From positions 124,001 to 188,000 of the forward strand of contig NZ_AKCS01000005.1 in NCBI RefSeq assembly GCF_000299035.1: a stretch of 64,000 nt of DNA. Reading direction: 5' to 3'. A model generated the notes under the pieces. That model was not told the origin of the DNA and did not search any database. It was given only the letters and a program-made list of their open reading frames with translations. Positions within the stretch are counted from its first letter, which is position 1; the number at the start of each line of letters is the position of its first letter. This document shows positions 54,059 through 63,486 of the stretch, in pieces. The stretch is from Bacillus bingmayongensis. Lineage in GTDB: Bacteria; Bacillota; Bacilli; Bacillales; Bacillaceae_G. The position numbers and the translations under genes were made by a program.

Positions 54059-54937
54059 TCACCGTTCGCTTATAGCGTTCTCTTCAAAATATTTTCCCCA
54101 ATCAGGTTGTCTTCCGTCAATATCTCTAAATCCATATTCCCTCGCTAACTCCCATGAGCTAAGTGCTTTTCCTGTTTTATTATGAACATTCGAATCACTT
54201 GCTAAAGCAGCGATTGCCCTTCCAATAAAGAAAGGTGTTTCGGATGCGATAAAGTGGGGCTCTTTCTTTGCACCTTCTTGCCAATTTTCCTCCGTTACAC
54301 CAAACAAATCTAACATAGCTTCAGAACGGAGGAAGCCAGGGCTTACCGCAACAGCAGTAATATGATGTTTCTTTAAATCTTTCGCCATCGCTTCCGCTAA
54401 GTGAATTGTTGAGATTTTCGCTAAACTATAATATAGATTTCCACGGTATTGATAATCTACACCATCTGTAATTTCAATGACAAGCCCTTTCTTATTCTTC
54501 ACCATAAGCGGTACACCATAATAACTTGTCATCATATGCGAATGGACGGCACGCTGTTGCATCAACAATCCGTTATGTAAGTTATGCTCCCAAAAAGGGT
54601 TTCCCCATTCAGTAAGTGGATCTCCACCCCAGACATCATTTACTAAAATATCAAGCTGCCCGTTTTGTTCTACTTGAATTCTTTCAAAGAGTGCTTTTAT
54701 ATCTTCTTCGACTGTATGATCAACGCGAACAGCAATCCCTTTTCCTTCTTACTTTGTAACTAGTTCTGCTGTTTCTTCAATCGTTTCCGTTCTTCCCATT
54801 GATGATAAATTACCTTTTGTACTTCTTCCTGTTACATATACAGTTGCTCCAGCTTCACCCAGCATCATTGCAATACCTCTTCCAGCACCGCGTGTTGCAC
54901 CGGCTACGACTGCAACTTTTCCTTGTAATGGTTTCAT
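54059..54937 (-). pseudogene. Short-chain dehydrogenase with in-frame stop
   Basis: The frame from ATG 54937 reads KVAVVAGATRGAGRGIAMML (NAD(P)-binding TGxxxGxG variant) and VTGRSTKG, then reaches TAA at 54751-54749. The same frame continues without shift through GKGIAVRVDHT, LDILVNDVWGG and YRGNLYYSLAKIS (YxxxK active site) to 54059. One nonsense codon (for instance CAA to TAA) splits an otherwise normal protein of about 292 residues. Unlike the homopolymer cases this is a substitution. Confidence 0.82.
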
Positions 54938-54955
54938 ATAAAATTCTCCTTAATG

Positions 54956-55296
54956 TTAATTTTTTAATTGAATCAATTTAGGTACATGCTCACGATCATA
55001 TTTTTTTGTATGTTTCTCTCCATCTGGAGTAACAAATTGTAGCGTAATCTTACCACAAACACCAGTGTAAAATTTGAACCCGCCTTGTGAATTTGAAATA
55101 GCACGTTCCTTATTTGTAATCGAATCTTCATAAATTTTTACATCTGCAAAAGGTAAGTTGTTATGATCTACAACAGTTGCTTTTATAAGCATAGCAACCG
55201 CTGTACATTGTTCTCTTTCTTTATTGTATATCACAATTGCTATCGCTCCGGTTCCTACGACAATACATATCAACAAGGTATTATGTTTTTCTTCAT
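54956..55296 (-). pseudogene. Membrane-anchored carboxypeptidase-regulatory-like protein, frameshifted start
   Basis: ATG 55296 follows GGAGG and reads MKKNII before stopping. The other frame gives HNTLLICIVVGTGAIAIVIY (anchor) then a beta-sandwich domain with ATVVDHNNLPFADVKIYEDS and SNSQGGFKFYTG. One extra A in the A5 run (AAGAAAAACAT) would fuse them as MKKKHNTLL. The domain is like carboxypeptidase regulatory or Cna-B folds. The 106-codon frame from 55276 has no site of its own. Confidence 0.65.
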
Positions 55297-55318
55297 AATA
55301 AACCTCCTATATGAAGGA

Positions 55319-56692
55319 TTAGTCTTTCTTAAAATGGAAATCTACATCATTCACTTGTTTCATTTCTTCAATTATTTTATGGATACCTTCTTCAATTTTG
55401 TTTTCTTTCACATTTGATACATTTAATTTTAAAAGCTTTTCTTTATGGAAAGAAGCCAAATAATTTTTATCAACAGTCTCTATAAATACTTGATTTTGCC
55501 TTAATTTTTTAATAAGCATTTCCGTAATAATATTTTTTTGTAATGATAAACACGTATGTATTCCTATTTTGTTCCCTGTTTTATATGTAAATAGATGTTG
55601 ATTTTCTTTATAAGCTTTTTCTAATGCTCTAAATAATGCCCTGGATCTATTAAAATAAGACAATCGAATTTTTTGTTTATGCCGTTCAAACATCCCGCTT
55701 TTTATGTAAATTTCCAACGCAGCTTGTGAGATCATTGAACTATCAATATCTAATATTTTTTTATATGTATGAAAATCCTCTGCAATAGAAGGAGGAATGA
55801 CTGCCACGCCTACTCGTAATCCAGGGAACATAACCTTTGAATAACTTTTTAAATAGATTACATGTGAGGAATTATCGTAACTATATAGTGGATTTTCCTT
55901 TTGATTTTGTTCTAAATCTGCTAAATAATCATCTTCTACTATAAATACATTGTATTTCTTTGCGAGAGAAATAATCTTTTCTTTTTCTGTCTTAGAATAT
56001 GAAGTGCCAAGTGGATGATGAAATCTTGGAATTGTATAAAAGAACTTAATTTTTCCCGTTTCGAATATCCTTTCTAACTCAATTAAATCAATACCTTCAG
56101 CAGTACGTTTTATACCCATTACAGGGATTCCATTTGTTTCTAGATATTCAATGTATAGATGATAACTAGGTTGTTCAATAAGCACTGCTTTATTTTGATT
56201 TGGAAATGGTATCGAAGTTAATATTGCTAGTGCTTGCTGGACTCCTGAGGTGATAAAGATGTTTTCTTCTTTTGTGAAAACTTGATAGTTTGCTAGTTGT
56301 TTTTGCACAACTGAAATTAAAGATGGTAACCCTTTAGGTGTACCGTATATAAACAAATCATTCTTATACGTATCAATCGCTTTATTAATACAATGCTGAA
56401 AATCTAAGTAAGGAAATACATCAGGATCCGGAGCTGACGAAACAAAGTCAATATTTTCCGTTTCATCTACTTCATAATTCGCCGTTTTCTTCACTACATA
56501 ATATCCACTTTGAGGTACGGAATAAATAATATGACGTTTCTCTAATTCATGAAGCGCACGTATAATTGTTGCTTTATTGCACTGATATTGTGTCACAAGT
56601 GAACGTATCGACGGTAATTTCTTTCCTTCTTTTATCTCTCCTTTTTGGATCATGCTTTCTAAATCATTTAATATATTTAAATATTTATACAT
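55319..56692 (-). CDS. MocR family regulator (GntR HTH plus aminotransferase fold), pair 3
   Basis: The 457-residue protein has a GntR winged helix (about residues 8-72; LPSIRSLVTQYQCNKATIIR) and an aminotransferase-like domain with GVQQALAILTS, YTIPRFHHPLG and the PLP lysine in YLKSYSKVMFPGLRVGV. GGAGG precedes the ATG. It diverges from an EamA gene 124 bases away. Confidence 0.9.
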   Translation of the reverse strand: MYKYLNILNDLESMIQKGEIKEGKKLPSIRSLVTQYQCNKATIIRALHELEKRHIIYSVPQSGYYVVKKTANYEVDETENIDFVSSAPDPDVFPYLDFQHCINKAIDTYKNDLFIYGTPKGLPSLISVVQKQLANYQVFTKEENIFITSGVQQALAILTSIPFPNQNKAVLIEQPSYHLYIEYLETNGIPVMGIKRTAEGIDLIELERIFETGKIKFFYTIPRFHHPLGTSYSKTEKEKIISLAKKYNVFIVEDDYLADLEQNQKENPLYSYDNSSHVIYLKSYSKVMFPGLRVGVAVIPPSIAEDFHTYKKILDIDSSMISQAALEIYIKSGMFERHKQKIRLSYFNRSRALFRALEKAYKENQHLFTYKTGNKIGIHTCLSLQKNIITEMLIKKLRQNQVFIETVDKNYLASFHKEKLLKLNVSNVKENKIEEGIHKIIEEMKQVNDVDFHFKKD

Positions 56693-56713
56693 GATTATCC
56701 TCCATATCTATTT

Positions 56714-56790
56714 TGTACCGGTACAGTTTATATTTGTTCACATTGTAGCACTGACTCAGAAAGATTACCATGTACATATACTGGCCAGTA
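56714..56790. promoter_or_regulatory. Two 12-bp palindromes in the pair 3 promoter
   Basis: TGTACCGGTACA (56714-56725) and TACTGGCCAGTA (56779-56790) are perfect palindromes in the divergent region. They are candidate operator sites for the adjacent MocR protein or another regulator. Confidence 0.45.
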
Positions 56791-56816
56791 ACAAATTGAC
56801 TATATGAGGTGAAATT

Positions 56817-57755
56817 ATGAAAAATACAACGAAAGCATATTTAGCCGCATTACTATATGCATTTATTATTGGTTTTTCATTTATGTTTGTGAAATTAGCA
56901 TTAACAGTTACAAGCGCTCTTGATACACTTGCTCATCGTTTTACGGTTGCTTTTTTAATAGCAACTATTCCTGTCATATTTGGTTTTGTAAAACTAAATA
57001 TTTCATCCAAAACCATACTTGCAATTTTGCCAATAGCAATATTTTATCCTGCACTATTTTTCGCTTTTCAAGCTTTCGGTTTAGTATATACCAGCTCATC
57101 TGAAGCTGGTATTATACAAGCTGCTATACCTATATTTACAATGATTTTAGCTTCTTACTTTTTAAAAGAATATACAAATGCATGGCAAAAAATATCTGTA
57201 CTCATTTCTGTAATGGGCATCATTTATATATTTGTAATGAATGGTATGAAGACTCATGAAACTAGCTTTATTGGCATTATACTTATTCTGCTATCGGCAT
57301 TATCATCTGCTTGCTACAATGTATTAGCCCGGAAAATGACAAAGAGATTCAAGTTAATAGACTTAACATATATGATGACAACGATTGGTTTTCTTAGCTT
57401 CAATTTAATAGCTGTCATTGAGCATATGAATAAAGGTACAGTAAATGTATACTTTAAACCATTTACAAACGGGACATTTCTTATATCCATTTTATATTTA
57501 GGATTATTGTCTTCCTTGCTAACAGCATTCTTACTCAATTATTCATTGTCTTATATTGAAGCAGCTAAAATGAGTGTTTTTAGTAATCTATCTACACTTA
57601 TTACAATTATTGCAGGAGTATTATTCTTACACGAACAAATTGCATATTATCATATCGTTGGAGCCATGATGATCATACTTGGTATAGTAGGAACAAACTT
57701 TTTGGGTAAAAAAGGAATCCATAATAAAGAAAAGAATATCTCTATTAATGACTAA
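56817..57755 (+). CDS. EamA/DMT family transporter, pair 3
   Basis: The 312-residue protein has ten hydrophobic segments in two EamA repeats (FIIGFSFMFVKLALTVTSAL, then SYIEAAKMSVFSNLSTLITI). GAGGTGA precedes the ATG. The M3 peptidase gene starts 18 bases after its stop, so the two are probably co-transcribed under the divergent MocR. That suggests export or import linked to peptide turnover. Confidence 0.87.
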   Translation: MKNTTKAYLAALLYAFIIGFSFMFVKLALTVTSALDTLAHRFTVAFLIATIPVIFGFVKLNISSKTILAILPIAIFYPALFFAFQAFGLVYTSSSEAGIIQAAIPIFTMILASYFLKEYTNAWQKISVLISVMGIIYIFVMNGMKTHETSFIGIILILLSALSSACYNVLARKMTKRFKLIDLTYMMTTIGFLSFNLIAVIEHMNKGTVNVYFKPFTNGTFLISILYLGLLSSLLTAFLLNYSLSYIEAAKMSVFSNLSTLITIIAGVLFLHEQIAYYHIVGAMMIILGIVGTNFLGKKGIHNKEKNISIND

Positions 57756-57773
57756 AAAAGTGAGGGATATTTC

Positions 57774-59461
57774 ATGCAGCAATCGATAACTATCAATATT
57801 AGTAATATAGATGAATTAATAAAAGAATTGGATGTTCTATTGAACACATCAATATCTTCTAGTCAAGAACTTAAGAATTGGTTAATAAAACAATCACAGA
57901 CTTTACATTTTATCAATGAACAACTCATGCAACATTATATTGCCTTTCAACGAAATACGAATGATATAGAGGCAAAAGAAACTTTTGACTTTGATCAAAA
58001 ACACGTACAGCCTATATTAAAGCGTTATAAAAGTCTATTAGACCAAAAGTATTATGAATCACCCTATCGTTCGCAATTAAATCCTTCTCAGTTTGGGTTC
58101 TTAGATTCAAAAATTCAAAACACTAGAGAACTCTATAGCGAAGAAAATATTAGTTTAGAAATTACTGAAGATGAGTTAATAACAAGATATTTTGAAATCA
58201 CTGGTAACCTCACTTCTATATGGAACGGTGAAGAAGTAAATCTTTCTGAATTAAGTGTCTATCTACAGGACTCAGATCGAAACGTTCGTCAAAAAGCAAT
58301 GACTGCTATCTCTGAAAAATTTCTATCCGTAGAAAATGAAATTCAAGAAATCTTAAACCAGTTAATTATTCTTCGAACAAAAAAAGCTAGGAATGTTGGT
58401 TTAACGAATTATCGTGACTACATGTTTAAAAAATATGAGCGCTTTGATTACTCTGTCGAGCAATGCAATCAATTTGCCGAATCGATTCGTAAATACGTCG
58501 TGCCACTTCAAGAAAAAATGCATAAACAAATACAGGAAAATCTTCAAGTAGATACATTACGTCCGTGGGATATACAGGCTATGTCTACAGATCACAAACC
58601 TTTACAGCCTGTAAAAAATGAAAATGAATTAATAGAAAAAAGTAAGCTACTTTTCTCAAGGATAGATACAGGTTTTACAACCCTTCTAGACAAAATGCAT
58701 AACCATTTAGATTTAGAAAGCAGAAAAGGAAAAGCACCTGGTGGATTTTGTGAGTATTTGCCCGCATCTAAATTATCATTTATTTTTATGAACCTAACAA
58801 AAACACAAGCTGACGTAGTTGTTTTCTTACATGAAATGGGCCACTGTATCCATCATGATTTAATGAAAGATATTTCCATACATCAATATCAACATTTACC
58901 AATGGAGACTGCTGAATTAGCAAGTATGACAATGGAACTATTTACAATGGACAAATGGGATATTTTTTATAGTAATAAAGAAGATTTCAAACAAGCTAAG
59001 CAAGAACAATTAACACAAATTGTAGAGTATTTACCAATTACGCTTATCATCGATCAATTTCAACACTGGTTGTATGAGAATCCAAATCATACTACCGAAG
59101 AACGAAATGCTAAGTTTTTAGAGTTCTCTACAACATATAATTCAAGCGTAGTAAATACAAATGGGTATGAAAATTGGATAGTCGCACAATGGTTATCTGT
59201 CCTGCATATTTTTGAAGTACCTTTTTATTATATTGAGTATGCAATTGCACAAATTGGAGCTCTGCAAATGTATAAACAGTACAAAGAAAATCCACAACAA
59301 GCGCTAGAAAACTATAAAAAGCTTTATCTTTAGGTAGTTCTAAATCTGTAAAAGAAGTATATGAAACAGCTGGAATTCGATTTGATTTTTCTGATGAAAC
59401 AATAAAAGAAGTTATGTGTTTTGTAGAAGAAGAATTACAGTTACTAGAAAAATATAAGTAA
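57774..59461 (+). pseudogene. M3 family oligoendopeptidase, frameshifted near the end
   Basis: The main frame (519 residues) holds the zinc site VVFLHEMGHCIHHDLM (HExxH at about residue 353) and ETAELASMTMEL with the third ligand Glu. It stops at 59333 in KKLYL. The next frame continues KALSLGSSKSVKEVYETAGI then FDFSDETIKEV to 59461. One extra A in the A5 run at 59317-59321 gives a normal oligoendopeptidase F of about 562 residues. The catalytic part is unaffected, so it may be active even if the frameshift is real. It is cytoplasmic and degrades short peptides. Confidence 0.88.
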
Positions 59462-59493
59462 TTAAAAATACGTTGCACTGTATTACCCTATCT

Positions 59494-59523
59494 TTAGACC
59501 CTAATATTAATATTAGGGTCTAA
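59494..59523. terminator. 30-bp perfect palindrome, bidirectional terminator
   Basis: TTAGACCCTAATATT and its exact complement AATATTAGGGTCTAA meet without a loop, between convergent peptidase and hydrolase genes. Confidence 0.6.
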
Positions 59524-59656
59524 GTTGATTACTATAAGTTTACATAATGAAATTATAGTAATTACATATTCTCTTTCATGAAGTAAATTTAATGCTCGGC
59601 AACAGTTTGTAAAGAAATGCAGCGATCATCCTCAACAAAAGCACCAAAACTATCAA

Positions 59657-60592
59657 TTAAATCTCCATTACCCATTTTCCGATAAATTGGATAGTATCAT
59701 GCGCAATTTTATTTCTTTTAAGAACGATACCTGCATGTCCACAGTTATATATATATCTGGTTGGTTTTCCCCATGTTTCCCATAAATAATCAGTATCTTC
59801 ACCTAAAACATATTGGTCATTTTTTCCAGAAATCAATAAAATATGTTCTTTATCAATCACTGGTAACGCTTGACTAGGTTCTGTAATCTTCCAAAATCGT
59901 TTTAATTCTTCATATGTAACTCCATGATGTTCTAAATCTTTTCTAATATATTTTCCTGGAACTGTATTCCAAATTGAATAAGAAAGTCTATTTGCATAAA
60001 ATACAGATACCAATCCGTCAATTTCTGATTCAACCAACGATGTTAAATTGGTAATAAATCCACCTAAACTTACACCAATTAGAATAACTGGCCCTTTTTT
60101 ATTTGCCTTAATCCATTGTATTAAAGCCCTCAAATCAACTACTGCTTGCTGTGTAGATTTTACGGTCCTTTCAATATTAGCACTTACCATAAATTCACCA
60201 CTGTACAATGAATCCTTTGGTTCCCTTTCAAAATGATAAGGAAGTGTAAAATAATACATGTTCCACGTTAAATCTAGCATTTTATCGTGAAATATTTTTT
60301 TTACACGCTCATTAGAATCCATTCGCCAGCCATGAACAAAGACTATATTTGGCGATTCTTTATTATGTATAAATGCTTCTCCTGTCACTATATCATTGCG
60401 TTGATCGTCCAATTGAATTGAACTTTTATATTTAAACTTACCAACTTCATAACGTTTATCTTCTGAACGAACCATATCAAATTCAATATCAATCTTATCT
60501 AAATTTATCTTATAAAAACTCTTTATATCCTCATTCAATATAACCACTGAATTTGAATTGTATTGAAATTCTTTACTTCTCTTCCTATGCAT
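59657..60592 (-). CDS. Alpha/beta hydrolase
   Basis: The 311-residue protein has VFVHGWRMDSNERVKK (oxyanion region), VILIGVSLGGFITNL (nucleophile Ser about 179), SGKNDQYVLGED (Asp) and YNCGHAGIVLK (His), a complete triad. It has no signal peptide. The N-terminus is uncertain because no ribosome binding site precedes MHRKRSKEF. At the C-terminus one missing A at 59675-59678 would extend the protein by about 30 residues (LIDSFGAFVEDDRCISLQ) to 59589. The substrate is unknown. Confidence 0.75.
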   Translation of the reverse strand: MHRKRSKEFQYNSNSVVILNEDIKSFYKINLDKIDIEFDMVRSEDKRYEVGKFKYKSSIQLDDQRNDIVTGEAFIHNKESPNIVFVHGWRMDSNERVKKIFHDKMLDLTWNMYYFTLPYHFEREPKDSLYSGEFMVSANIERTVKSTQQAVVDLRALIQWIKANKKGPVILIGVSLGGFITNLTSLVESEIDGLVSVFYANRLSYSIWNTVPGKYIRKDLEHHGVTYEELKRFWKITEPSQALPVIDKEHILLISGKNDQYVLGEDTDYLWETWGKPTRYIYNCGHAGIVLKRNKIAHDTIQFIGKWVMEI

Positions 60593-60843
60593 ATCTTATA
60601 AGGCGCATAAATCTATAACTTTCGAAAAGAACAAAATAATACCCTCCAGTTTGTTGCCAAGCAATACAGAAACGAGAATTAAGCGAATATAAAGCGACTT
60701 ATATCATAAAAGAATATTTTTCACTTATTTATCAATCTTTACAAAAAGACCCCAAAGGATTAATAAAGATATTGTTTCGTCTGTTCAATCTCTTACAGAA
60801 AACGGACGAAAATCCTATAGGTATGAGAAAAAAACAGTCTTGT

Positions 60844-61668
60844 TTAAGGAAGCGGTGGATTATCCCATTCTTCGCGTTTCCAAGGTGCTTGGCGAGGGTC
60901 GCTATATTCGTTTGAATATAGGAGATAAGCTGGATCACCGTAATAAAACGTATCAGGATCAGTTAAATATTTTGTTACATCATCAATAGGATCATTGCTA
61001 TAGAGAATCCATGGTTGATTCGTTTGATCCCCTTCATCAAGACGTCCATTATTTTTTATAATATCTCCATTATAACGAATTTGAACTCCATCTTCTTTAT
61101 CCCATTTCATCGCATGAGCTCCTCCATCAACACCAATTAAGGGATGCCCATCATCTTTTGGGACTTCTGACCATAGCTTTATTTTATAACCGTTGTGACT
61201 CGATATAAGCAAATGTGTTGGAACGCCATTTTTCAAGTAAACAAAATACTTTTCCCAATCGTGTTCATGGTTATTAATCCAATCATTATCAGCATAATAA
61301 AGCCAATACTCATATATTTCATATTCTCCTTTTTTAGCAATATGAAAATAGACAGCTGGTTGTTGATTATTTGGACCCCGATTTGTTAATCCTGTTGATC
61401 CTATTCCTGTTACGGTATTTCCAATTTTGAAACGAATTTCATTTTCTTTATTATGTTCAATATCGTTATCATAAGACTGGAAACGAAAAGCGTGAGGGAA
61501 ATTTTTTTCCCCTGTATCCATCCAATCTGTTCCATCAAATTGAAGTGTTGCTAAATAAGCAGAAGGATTGGGAGCCGCTTCAACATTTGATGAAAGGATT
61601 CCAAAAGATCCCCCTATTGCAGAAAATGTTATGAATATCTTTTTAAGGAAATTCCGTTTGCTAAACAT
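60844..61668 (-). CDS. Secreted protein with HDWE motif (NPP1/Vps62-like)
   Basis: The 274-residue protein has a signal peptide (SKRNFLKKIFITFSAIGGSF; cleavage near VEAAP). The mature beta-rich domain contains YWLYYADNDWINNHEHDWEK and HLLISSHNGYKIKLW, then a GGAHAM turn. HEHDWE resembles the GHRHDWE core of NPP1/Nep1-like proteins and of the Vps62-related family. The N-terminal KRNFLKK is close to a Tat motif but lacks the Arg pair. AGGTGA supports the ATG at 61668. The function could be a toxin-like or wall-associated role, not proven. Confidence 0.6.
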   Translation of the reverse strand: MFSKRNFLKKIFITFSAIGGSFGILSSNVEAAPNPSAYLATLQFDGTDWMDTGEKNFPHAFRFQSYDNDIEHNKENEIRFKIGNTVTGIGSTGLTNRGPNNQQPAVYFHIAKKGEYEIYEYWLYYADNDWINNHEHDWEKYFVYLKNGVPTHLLISSHNGYKIKLWSEVPKDDGHPLIGVDGGAHAMKWDKEDGVQIRYNGDIIKNNGRLDEGDQTNQPWILYSNDPIDDVTKYLTDPDTFYYGDPAYLLYSNEYSDPRQAPWKREEWDNPPLP

Positions 61669-61735
61669 AATTTTTTCACCTACTTTATTTCGTATAACAA
61701 TACTATAATACATAAATTCAATTTTAAAATATGTA

Positions 61736-61780
61736 AATAAGCATAAAAGCTTTTTCATAAAGAAAACTTTTATGCTTATT
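61736..61780. terminator. Hairpin terminator
   Basis: AATAAGCATAAAAG / CTTTTATGCTTATT. Confidence 0.6.
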
Positions 61781-62093
61781 GTTTAATAGCTTATAGTTTT
61801 TTGCCATGCTAGTATTAGAATCTTCTAAACTATATTCATCGGCTATTCCTCTATTTACATTATCTGGTTCAGTAGTAACCTTATCACTATATATTGCCTT
61901 GTTTTTATGAGAATCATAATGTTGAGAATTTTTATATTAACTTTTGTCTGCTCCTTTTACATAAGAAGCTGATTTATTTTTATATGCATAATTCCAATAA
62001 TTAGCCAATCGTTGCACCACCCTCTTTTTTATGTTGGATATTTATTTCTGTTTAATTTTATAGGAATGCTCACATGTCTTAAACTGGATTCCA
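61781..62093 (-). other. Region with a decayed minus-strand coding trace
   Basis: A minus-strand frame reads RLANYWNYAYKNKSASYVKG, a stop at about 61940, then YDSHKNKAIYSDKVTTEPD and NRGIADEYSLEDSN. It is protein-like but broken and lacks a start. The family is not recognised. Confidence 0.35.
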
Positions 62094-62699
62094 TTACTGC
62101 TCTAAATTTTTTGCTGTTGGACTTACTTTTACTTCTTTTTCGTCTTTTAATGTTCCAAAAATCATATCAAAAAATGGATTTGAAACACCATACCAATAAT
62201 TTTCATTTTTAAAATGATGTAACAAATGTGTTTTTTTCAACCATCTTCCGAGCGGTGTACTAGGTTTAATGGATACATGAGCTATATAATGCTTCCATTC
62301 ATAAATTAGTAACATGACTGTTAATCCCATTGTAAAGGGAACCGTTAATTCAATTGAATGAACTATACTATAAAAAATAAGTGAAAGTACTACTGCATTG
62401 GGTATACTATACCAAAGTGGTAAAAATAGTAATTTTAAATTATTAGGATACAGATGATGATCGTAGTGTAGGCGTTTAATTAGCTTTAATAAAAATAAGT
62501 TCTTCGGAGGCTTCATATGAAAAAGAAAGCGATGTGTGAAATATTCCATAAATGCATACGTTACGACTCCAAGGAAAAATGAAAGAAATGTAAAAGCATT
62601 AACACCCATGTAAATAATATACAGAACAAAGACAAGTAAAGAAACGAACATTACTAGAATATCAAAATGAAAAAAAAAATCTCGGTAAACTTTTTTCAT
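62094..62699 (-). CDS. Fatty acid hydroxylase/sterol desaturase family protein
   Basis: The 201-residue membrane protein carries the di-iron His clusters of the family: HRFLFH (about 56-61), HYDHH (about 78-82), HYIAH (about 138-142) and HLLHH (about 159-163). Four hydrophobic segments surround them. It would hydroxylate or desaturate a lipid chain at the membrane. GGAGG precedes the ATG. Confidence 0.88.
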   Translation of the reverse strand: MKKVYRDFFFHFDILVMFVSLLVFVLYIIYMGVNAFTFLSFFLGVVTYAFMEYFTHRFLFHMKPPKNLFLLKLIKRLHYDHHLYPNNLKLLFLPLWYSIPNAVVLSLIFYSIVHSIELTVPFTMGLTVMLLIYEWKHYIAHVSIKPSTPLGRWLKKTHLLHHFKNENYWYGVSNPFFDMIFGTLKDEKEVKVSPTAKNLEQ

Positions 62700-63486
62700 G
62701 TAATACCTCCAATAAAGATTTATTTGATTTTTAGACTAATATACTTTTAGTATGGATAATATAATGCATAAGTTAACTAAAAAATGAAGAAAAAAATACT
62801 CGTCTTTATGAATATATTATAGTCCATATTTTCAAAATGTTAAGATTTTGAAAATATATATTTGGTAAATCATTTTTAACCAGCTAAAAATAATTATGAT
62901 TTATATACATTTATTGCTACAGAACACGCATTGTCCATCTGTAAAAGTATACTTTTATAGATACTCTGGTTGAACATTTGTATGAATTTTTTTAGGGTGC
63001 AACACATTTTGTCTTAGAACCAATAACTGTATACGCGTATCGCCTTAAGATAGGTAATTAATGTTTATAAAAACATAAAAAAGGAAGAGATTTATGTAAT
63101 GGAAAAACTCCAAGAGACCGTTAGGACAAATTAGTGAGAAACTGATATTAATGTGGGGCTAATTTAAGTGCTAAAATACATATAAAATATATGGTTATTA
63201 TTTATTATAAATATTATGGTTGTCCGCGTATGGATCATATATTCCCGTCAATGCTACGATTCTGTATCAATTTTTCGTAATTGAAGAACTAACGTTAAAA
63301 ACTCTTCTCTTATCAACATTGACAGTAGCTATAACATTGCTAATTCTTCTCCCCGTCCTGTTTAAAACAGGGAGAACTATTGCTAAACAAATAGATTAGG
63401 TTGTTACAAGGTAAAGGGAGTCCATTCTACTGGATTCCCTTTATTATTTCTTCTTTAATATCAACATTAATGTTTAACAGCGCGTA
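62700..63486. other. Long intergenic region with a membrane-protein relic
   Basis: At 63244-63399 a plus frame reads NATILYQFFVIEELTLKTLL then TVAITLLILLPVLFKTGRTI and AKQID. It looks like the last two membrane helices of a lost gene without a start. The rest (62750-63240) is very AT-rich, with no open frame or hairpin that stands out. Confidence 0.4.

Noticed and set aside
60844-61668. Tat export signal in the HDWE-motif protein
   Set aside because: KRNFLKK lacks the twin arginine; a Sec signal explains the sequence as well.
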